Shown: one piece after another, positions 56,839 to 64,000 of the stretch
How the letters are laid out: every line of letters starts with the position of its first letter
How positions within the stretch are numbered: the stretch's first letter is position 1
Source: Euphorbia lathyris
Taxonomy: Eukaryota; Streptophyta; Magnoliopsida; Malpighiales; Euphorbiaceae
Direction of reading: 5' to 3'
DNA: 64,000 nt
Assembly (NCBI RefSeq): GCF_963576675.1
Contig: NC_088911.1
Span: 77,343,256-77,407,255, forward strand
Notes under the pieces: generated by a model
Told to the model about the DNA's origin: nothing
What the model saw: the letters and a program-made list of their open reading frames with translations, nothing else
Databases searched by the model: none
Position numbers and translations under genes: made by a program

Positions 56839-57724
56839 CTACACACCCAGCTTCAGCTACTCTTCAGTATGGTTGTTTTGGCCTTCCTAGAAGGCATGTT
56901 TTCGATTTAGGTCTGAGATGACTTCAGACTGGTCTTGTCTTCGGTAAACCTTTAATTACTTGCTCACCAATAAGATTAACGTGCTCACCAAATGGATGTG
57001 GTTTACTTGCTCAATAACGAGACAAGTCTGATATACCCACCGACATTGTACTATTCATTGTTTTGCCATGAACCCTTTTAACTCGACTCCACATTACCCC
57101 TTTAAGTTTATGTCTTTAATTGTATGCATTTGCCCTTTTTGTAATTTGCCATTTAGGTCTTGAGATGTTATAAATTCATCTCTTTCTTTATAATCAAGTC
57201 AACTTTAATTAATAAAAAACTATTATCTTCTCTTTGAAGTTTTGTTAAGGTTTTACACCTTCAACAATGGGGATTTCATTATTCCTACAGATTTAGTTCA
57301 TGAAACCTTGGGATTAGCTTCTTCTAGTTTAGCTAGAGAAGAAACTCTTTGTGGGTTTAAAATCAAAATCCTCTACTTCGACTACAAATCCATATCAGTT
57401 GGTATTAGAGCCGAGTCGTTTTCTATTTGGAGACTTTTTCTTGGCAATGGTTCAACCCCATCCACCACAATAGGCCATGGAATCCCATGATAAGAAGTTT
57501 GGAGACATAGAAGCTTATGGAGGGATTTAGAGAAGCTCTCATGAAACAAAATGAAAGGCACAATGCAAATATGAGAGAGTTTAAACTGTCAAACAGTGAC
57601 AGAAAGTTCCATCATAAAACACCTATTTTCGTCACTAAATCATCTTAGAGACGAAATTTGTGACAGATTGAAACCGTGGTTATATTGATCGACACAGATT
57701 TCAGTTACGTTTGTTGTGGCGAAA
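56839..57724 (+). other. Relic of an LTR element: LTR end, primer site and leader
   Basis: Around 57400 the sequence ttGGTATTAGAGCCgag has the form of the initiator methionine primer site with one change, and is followed by leader and gag-like start sequence (atggttcaacccc; gaggga ... aatgaaaggcacaatgc). The region before it would then be the end of an LTR. Nothing else is recognisable, and the 3' side fades into simple gacgg and gtcac words. The frame 57242-57490 crosses this and is not a gene. Confidence 0.4.
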
Positions 57725-57850
57725 CATTGTGACGGACTGGTGAAGGAAAACCCTCACCCCACACCCACCCCAATGTGATTCGAACCTATGACCTCTATAG
57801 TCATAGGTAAGCTCTCAACCAACAGGCTAAGAGCTTCACCACTATATAAA
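57725..57850 (-). mobile_element. tRNA-derived SINE
   Basis: On the minus strand, tagcctgttggttgagagc (57811-57829) fits the RNA polymerase III A box and ggttcgaatca (57776-57786) the B box, separated by about 25 bases, followed by a G-rich ggggtgggtgtggggtgagg tail. The spacing and motifs fit the head of a plant SINE; it does not fold as a complete tRNA because the arms outside the boxes do not pair. Confidence 0.6.
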
Positions 57851-58547
57851 ATTAACCTTAAAAATGTGCACAATGAATGCCAAAAAAATTTATGGCGCCC
57901 CTTCAAAACGCTTTGACACGCATGCATTTGTTCCATAAAAAGAATATATTTTTTTATCAACAAACAACCAATTAATTGAGCAAAAGATATAAAAGTTACA
58001 CACAACTAATACATTTTGACTTAAGTTGAATATATAAGTCAAGATACAAAGCCAAAGTTTGGAAATATATACAGATGTTACACAAAAATAATATGCTACA
58101 CACTACAAACAACTAATACATGTTGTGTTGGAACTAGAACTGGAAAAACAGAAAAAGACCGAACAAAAAAGAAAAGTGCAGAGACGCGGACAATGTCGCT
58201 TTCTTTAAGACGTTCATGGAACTTCCAAAAAATTGCAAGCAGTGTGAGTTTCGGTCGCCTCCAGGATAAAACAGCCCTCTGTAATACGATTTTTTATTGC
58301 AACCGTACAAAATCGTTTTTGTCTACACTCATTAATTTGCTCAGAATCGAAAAAATGAATGAATGAACTAATGTCGTAAGTAAGCCAGTCTCTCATACCT
58401 ATTTATACTGGAGAAAAGAGCTGTTGAGCTCTGATTCAGTGGAGAAGAAGGTGGGAGATAAAAATCAGGGAAGGTGGTGAAACTGGGTTTAAGAAAGACA
58501 TATTTAGAAAAATAGACGTTAAGAGAATAACATTCAAAAAAGACTAA
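57851..58547. other. AT-rich stretch, no gene seen
   Basis: It holds only short unrecognised frames. The minus frame at 58214-58396 shows no family features. It may include the end of the Copia LTR described next. Confidence 0.4.
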
Positions 58548-58898
58548 TTCAGAGACTGTAATTAATTAAATAAAAAAATAAAACCGAATTTAATAAAATA
58601 AAAATAAAAAATATTATTAATTTTTCAATAAAAAAATTATAGGATTTACACCACACCAACCCAACCCGGCCCGGTTCGGACGGACGGCGGCGCGCGCGCG
58701 TGTGGTGGTCAAGCAAGAGGTAGGTCCTCACCCTTTCACAAAAAGTGAGTACCCCTTGGGGCACACCCTAAGTGTGTGAGGACCTCATTAATAAGTATCT
58801 CCACCAAGTGCTTTGAAAGCAATGTGGGATACTTTTCATCCTAAAATACAAAGGCATGGGCTTAATTTCATAAATTAAAAATTGGGCCAAGCCCAACA
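58548..58898 (-). repeat. Copia family D 3' LTR, end uncertain
   Basis: On the minus strand the LTR starts TGTTGGGCTTGGCCCA at 58898, directly after a polypurine tract ctagtggggga (58899-58911). It includes the GC-rich cgcgcgcgcgccgccgtccg at about 58682-58702. The far end was not located, so the left coordinate is arbitrary. Confidence 0.6.
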
Positions 58899-59430
58899 AT
58901 CCCCCACTAGAATTTTTGAAAACGTTTTACGGAGCAGTTACATAAGGTCAGATATAAACAGGGGTATCTTTCGATTTGAACCTTTGCATAGTGAGTATAG
59001 TTCAGATTTTACTAGAGTGACTCATAGTCTTGAACTCTATCTATGACATTATACCACGCCATAACCTTTTCAGAGTGTAGTTCTAGTAGCCTGTGCATTT
59101 ATAGCCATTCACGTTTATCCCGGTATAATGAATGCTCTAGAGTTTTGCCCTAAACTCATAGGAAGCGGCCTCACTTCCACATTCATATAGGTGAGTCTAT
59201 CAAAAGTACTCATGTGGCTATGTACTTCACTCCAACTGGAGTATAGACTTCATTAAAAGTTCCTATTATCTCAACCTCAGATCGCTTCAGGATGTTCATG
59301 CTTCAAATTGCATGATCTGACAAATATTACATCACAACTTGTTATTACCCATTGAACCTATTTCTTGGGATCTCTAGTTTATAGGTTGGGTTACCATTGT
59401 GTGTAACTCATCACTGTAGGGGCATAAGTC

Positions 59431-59829
59431 TCATACTATTTGCCGTATTTTGGACTTTCTCTTAGCTAATCCTTTCGTCAAAGGATCGACTAAATTCTTT
59501 TCTGAGCGTATGTGATCCACTCTAACAGCTCCTTTAGTGAGTAGTTCTCTAACAGTGTTGTGCTTACAACATATCTGTCGTTTCTTATCGTTGTAATAAC
59601 AATTCTGAATCTTAGCAATAGCCACGGTACTATCGCAGTGGATCAATACTGCTGGAATCGGTTTTTCCCATAGGGGAATCTTAGCTAACAGTCTTCTCAA
59701 CCAACTTGCTTCTTCACTAGCCACAACTAGTGCAATAAGTTCTGATTCCATAGTTGATTGAGCTAGAATAGTCTGTTTCTTAGACTTTGTTGTCCTCAAA
59801 ACAGACTCTAGCAAGTGCACTAGATACAA
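59431..59829 (-). pseudogene. Copia family D RNase H fragment
   Basis: The open frame reads KSKKQTILAQSTMESELIAL, EEASWLRRLLAKIPLWEKP, IHCDSTVAIAKIQN, KHNTVRELLTKGAVRVDHIR and NLVDPLTKGLAKRK. It matches the C-terminal half of Copia RNase H with STMESE, CDS and DPLTKGL. The upstream part of pol is missing; from about 59800 the sequence changes to an unrelated leader-like stretch. Confidence 0.85.
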
Positions 59830-61015
59830 GTAATATCTCGATAAGTAGAATATCGACTCCTCAGGGATTGATGAATAATTTCTCAGAAAAACTTTATAGA
59901 ACAGGGTGTTCGTAGTATCATAACTTCTTTCTTGGTTGAAAATGGTTTTGTTTGGTTTGATTTGGAACGACTAACTAGACCAGATGACTACTTGTTAGGT
60001 GAAAAGATGTTGGTTTGCAATAATAAAATGAAGGAACAGGCTAAGCCAAAGTGGGAACAGGTTGCTTACATCATAACTTTCTCTTATTTATTCATGAATG
60101 TAATATAGCTAACTCAAGGTCTCTGCTTTAGGCTCACTTAAGTCAACTTTTGTATGTTCTTAAGATTCTAAGCCTTACTACAACCTTAAGCGTCCTTAAA
60201 GTTGGTTCTTTCTTGCATTACAGATGAAGCAGAATTTCTATCCAGACAACCTTTGATACAATCCCCTAATATTCCTATTTTGGGACTTATAAGTTGGATG
60301 AGAGATACATGATAATGAAAGCAGTTCCCTATCATTCATTGATCACTAAGATATATGTATTTAACATGCATTCAAGAACTTCATCGAACACTTTAATATA
60401 TAATAACATTCATTCATAAAAAAAAAGATAAGTTTACTTATAGCACCAACCCTTGCTGGCCTAGCCCATGCAAATGACTACTCACTCATAGCGAAGAGTG
60501 AAACGTCTGAGCTTGATCGGAGATGCTCCATTAAAGGAGCTTCCTTTAAGTTCTCAGAGAGCTTTCTTTCTCTCCATACAAAATGATCAAAGAACAAAGT
60601 ATATCCTTCCTTCCAAATCTGATCTCAAATATATAGGAGGGAAGGTTCTCCAAAATAAGGTACGAAAATAAACTTAAAATATTACAATAAAAGATTGTTC
60701 TCAAAAGGGTGGTAATGTTCGGGTATTAGAATGGGTGGTTTCTTCTTTGATGATTGAACACTCAATGTCGAAATATCTTGTCATCTTGTTGCTTTTGGGC
60801 TGCCTACTCCTGATCCGCTCCCTCTTGTCGCTATCCTCATCAAGTCGCAGCTTTATCCATTGGTCTGAGGGTTGCTTTCTTCCTTTATGCTGCAAAATAG
60901 GCTGCATGGCAGCCATTTTGACTTCTTTAATCGAGATTTGTATAAAACATCTTTTAGTCCTCCATTTATGTAAACTTAAGCCTTTATTAGCCCCATTTTC
61001 ATCACATAAGGTATG
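59830..61015 (-). other. Unassigned retroelement-like stretch
   Basis: On the minus strand it ends with caatccctgaggagtcgata and acttgtatctagtgcact, a style seen in leaders of plant Gypsy elements. No gag or pol follows. The plus frame 60735-61079 and minus frame 60701-60916 overlap each other and show no recognisable protein. Confidence 0.3.
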
Positions 61016-61773
61016 TGTTGAAACACCTTTTCCACATGATTTTGATTTAACAAAACTATTTAAGTTAATCCATGATTAAGGGACAATTAAATTTAAGTGC
61101 TTTGATTTAATTGTACTAATATGTTTGTTCAATGTTGAGTATAAATATAAATATAAATAGAAATAAAAAGTAAGACAGGACGAAGTCAGCATAAGATCAC
61201 AGCACAAGCTGAGTGGAGTGGAACTCAGCGTAAGAGAAGATAAGTCACCTTCAGAACAGAAGCTTAAGGATCAAGAAGCTGAGTAGAACGGAACTCAGTA
61301 TCAAAAGTAGAAAAGCCTTCTTGAGAACTATGTCTTGCAGAACGAAGCTGACCATGGAAGCTGAGTAAAAGAGAACTCAGTATCTGAATTGGGAAAAATC
61401 AAAGACAACGGCTATCAAAGTCAAGCTGAGTGATCTTTAGGACAACATGAATGATCCGTTTGCTAAAAGACAAGATCCGACAAATGTCTGCACCAAACCA
61501 GAACCTTGGAATTACTCAAAAGCCAATTTCGAGATGCATGGGTCAACTGTTCGATTAGCAAAAAGATAAACTGGCACAAGAAGACGAAACCTATAAGAAG
61601 AAGACAAACCTGACGCCTGCGGAACTCAGACGACAGGATTGGCCTGCAAAACTGAAGCTGACCAGAACTTGTCTCAAAAAGGAGTCGTTTGGATCAACGG
61701 ACAAATCCAAAGTTCAAACCATTTTTGCTCCAGACTTCTAGTATATAAGGACATGGTCATTCTTGGATCATTA
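61016..61773 (+). repeat. Third SIRE LTR, left part
   Basis: It starts TGTTGAAACACC and aligns well with the LTR at 5963, up to the TATA region (agtatataagg at 61740) and gatcatta. There it is interrupted by the Copia family B element. The 5 bases before it are gtatg. The rest lies outside the window. Confidence 0.9.
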
Positions 61774-63638
61774 TGTTGGAAATTAGGGCTAAGGTATAGC
61801 AGCGGAAATATAAAAATTTTAGCCTATTTCTTTTTAACCATAGGATCCGTTAATCGTTATTTCATATAAAGAGGGATAAGAAGGAATACCTTTCGATGAA
61901 CAATCTACCGTTGTTAAAGAAGCGCCCACAATTCTTCTCCGAGATTCCAACCACAAAGTATAACACGATGAGGTTAAGATGGAATCAACCCTTATGAGAT
62001 GCAACCAAATTAGATTGCCTCTAATTAACCAACACAAGATCAAAGAGAAAAGGAGATGAATGAGATTAATCAATTGACGGAAGCCGTATGAATTCTTGTC
62101 CACGAACTAGGGGATGCGAATTCACTTTTTCTCTCTTAATGTAGGTTTCGAAAATCACAATAAGGGGAGGGGATTAGCTTAGTCGAAATTCACACATTAG
62201 GGGGGTATATATAATAACTTGTATCTAAACCCTAGTTAGATAGGAATAGGTTACTTAATAGGAATTCAATTCGGAATAGGATTCCTAATTATTATCTTAT
62301 AATATATCTAATATATGTAGGATAATAATAAATAACCTAATTGGATAATAATAGGAGTATATTAATCTAATTAAAACTCCTAATTTAATTATCTCTCTTA
62401 ATTAATTTAATTCACAAACCTAATCAAATTAGGATTAAGGGAATTAAAATAATTCCTTACTTACTATATACAAATTTCGGCCACCCCTAATTAAATGGGC
62501 CTTACTGGGCTCATTTGGGCTTCCATCTATTAATGACATCCATCTCTCTTTTGGTTCCAAGTCTTATGTGTGATCCATTAGGTTCTTACTACTTCAGGCC
62601 GTATGCAACTATTAAATTAATTTCTTCAAGAATTATATTTAATCCTTGCATAACGGAATGATATACTGAGTATGTTATTGGCAAGTCTGTAATCATTCCC
62701 CCAGAGTCCGTTAAGAAGACAGGTTGATTCTGTCATTAACCCTTCTGTATTAATTACAGTATAATTCGATCCTTTATCAACTACATCCTTGAACTGAATC
62801 TTATGACTATGGGTGATATCAAGTCACATATAGCGAGACGTTCATTTTACTTGTACAGGCCGAGTCAACTCAAATAGATAGGTTAAGTGAAATCTGTATT
62901 TCTACTCTTAAGCTATCACCTTGCAAGGATTTAGAGTCGAGTCTTCCACAAGCGATCCTTGGATGTATCTCCCATTAATCGGGAGTGATAAATGCTCAAT
63001 CCAATGTATAACTACCCTGACATTACCTCATGTGACACCCAACCTTTACAGTTCACACCCCAGAGTCATCTCTGTTAAGGATCGTGGGACCACAGGATCA
63101 AAGTCTCACATTCAGTAATTCAGGATGACCAATTAACATTCCTTTGAGTCTGAGGATTAGTTATACCTATTAATACCAATAAGATGAACAGGTGACAAGG
63201 ATGAATCTACCCATCCTGTTATCTCAAATCGGATCCCCAATCCTAATGAACGACGTTTCATCGGATCTATGTAACTGTCCAGATATCTATATATATGAAG
63301 CTTGTGAGATCAGCTTTCTGTCGGACAGAAGACATTGTTACATACAAGTCTCAACAGTGATATATCAATCCTAAACATATCACTTGACTTGGGGTGGTTT
63401 TAAGTTTATTAGTTTATTATAAAGTTTTGTCTCACTTCATGCTTGTATGAACACTTTATAATCACTTTAAACAAACTTACGGATTTCCTTTTATTAGACT
63501 TTATTTAGTGCTTAAAAGGGATTGCCTTTATATAGTTACAAAACATATATCTCATTAAAACAAATGATATAAAGAACAATTCATTTACATTAAGTTTGTA
63601 TCCTGCAACAATTGTCTATAGAACACTAAACCCCAACA
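61774..63638 (-). repeat. Copia family B 3' LTR, 1865 bp
   Basis: On the minus strand it starts TGTTGGGGTTTAG (63638) after the polypurine tract ccaagtgggagta, and ends ...ctaatttccaaca (61774). It is the complete inverted counterpart of 14314-16172. The 5 bases on its left, catta (61769-61773), should recur beyond the window if the target duplication is intact. Confidence 0.92.
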
Positions 63639-63652
63639 TACTCCCACTTGGA

Positions 63653-64000
63653 CTAAAGCCAATTGTTTCTAAAACTTATCCCAGTAGAAGTGAAATGACG
63701 ATCATGTATTTTCTGGGTTAAAGGCTTTGTCAACGGATCTGCAACGTTGTCCTCTGTAGGTACTATTTCTATTCTCACATCTCCTCTAGCCACAATCTCT
63801 CTAATGATGTGGTATCGCTTTAGGTAGTGCTTGGATGCATTATGAGACCGTGGTTCCTTTGCTTGCGCAATGGCTCCATTGTTATCATAGTACAGAGTAA
63901 TGGGATTGACAATGTCAGGCACCACTCCTAGTTCTGTAATGAACTTTCTAATCCAAACTGCTTCCTTTGCTGCTTCCGCAGCAGCGATGTACTCTGACTC
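63653..64000 (-). pseudogene. Copia family B RNase H, running out of the window
   Basis: The open frame at 63653-63925 and beyond reads ITLYYDNNGAIAQAKEPRSH, HYLKRYHIIREIVARGDVRI and DPLTKPL, ending SFRNNWL. The bases to 64000 continue with the ESEYIAAAEAAKEAVW region. It matches 13929-14299 closely. The rest of the element is outside, so whether it is intact is unknown. Confidence 0.88.

Noticed and set aside
57775..57830. A tRNA gene
   Set aside because: Only the A and B box regions resemble tRNA; acceptor and anticodon arms do not pair, so a SINE fits better.
60701..61079. Overlapping frames on both strands before the third SIRE LTR
   Set aside because: No family features, and the plus frame runs into the LTR.

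Overview
This window is nuclear DNA from a flowering plant, most likely a eudicot. It is AT-rich, intron-bearing and dominated by plant-specific LTR retrotransposons (Ty1/Copia including the SIRE/Maximus type, and Ty3/Gypsy of the Tat/Ogre type), with MITEs, a tRNA-derived SINE and DNA transposons carrying pieces of host genes. Only one gene looks intact: a three-exon 2-oxoglutarate/Fe(II) dioxygenase (ACC-oxidase-homolog type) at 42345-43824.

Left part (1-27750) is a nest. A SIRE-type Copia element (decayed RT/RNase H 649-1956, a 976-codon env-like downstream ORF 2481-5411, 3' LTR from 5963) has the end of another LTR element in its RT (1-648). Its 3' LTR was split by a 20.3 kb Tat-type Gypsy element (7336-27633, coding on the minus strand, LTRs 7336-10165 and 24990-27633, 5-bp target duplication gctgt). 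The Tat element carries an antisense, intron-containing plant mobile domain (PMD) gene, a 39-bp tandem array, a palindromic GC-rich array in its LTR and an unusual gag region with four gag-like modules. A truncated Copia element with one LTR (13412-16172) lies inside the PMD gene.

Middle part (27751-42344): a decayed RNase H-like relic; a PIF/Harbinger-like element (30691-34836, TSD taa) that carries another PMD gene and palindromic subterminal arrays and is split by a solo SIRE LTR (32590-34088); a MULE-type MITE; then a CACTA-like left end (35918) opening a segment with fragments of a Dicer-like 2 helicase, a receptor-like kinase and chloroplast HSP90, all on the minus strand. A 2.05 kb direct duplication (33833-35917 and 39846-41893) brackets that segment. 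The second copy leads into the dioxygenase promoter.

Right part (43825-64000): a Copia element with 350-bp LTRs (43962-48820, TSD aagac) sits 138 bp after the dioxygenase stop. MITEs follow, then a second SIRE-type element (50699-56838, TSD ctaca) with a large internal deletion, a retroelement leader relic, a SINE, an antisense Copia RNase H fragment with its LTR, a third SIRE LTR (61016-61773) and, inserted in it, the 3' LTR and RNase H of a Copia element (61774-64000, minus strand) of the same family as the one at 13412-16172.

The retroelements do not form pathways with one another. The window records repeated nested insertion, recombination and gene-fragment capture around a single surviving gene. 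All family assignments come from reading motifs; no database search was possible.
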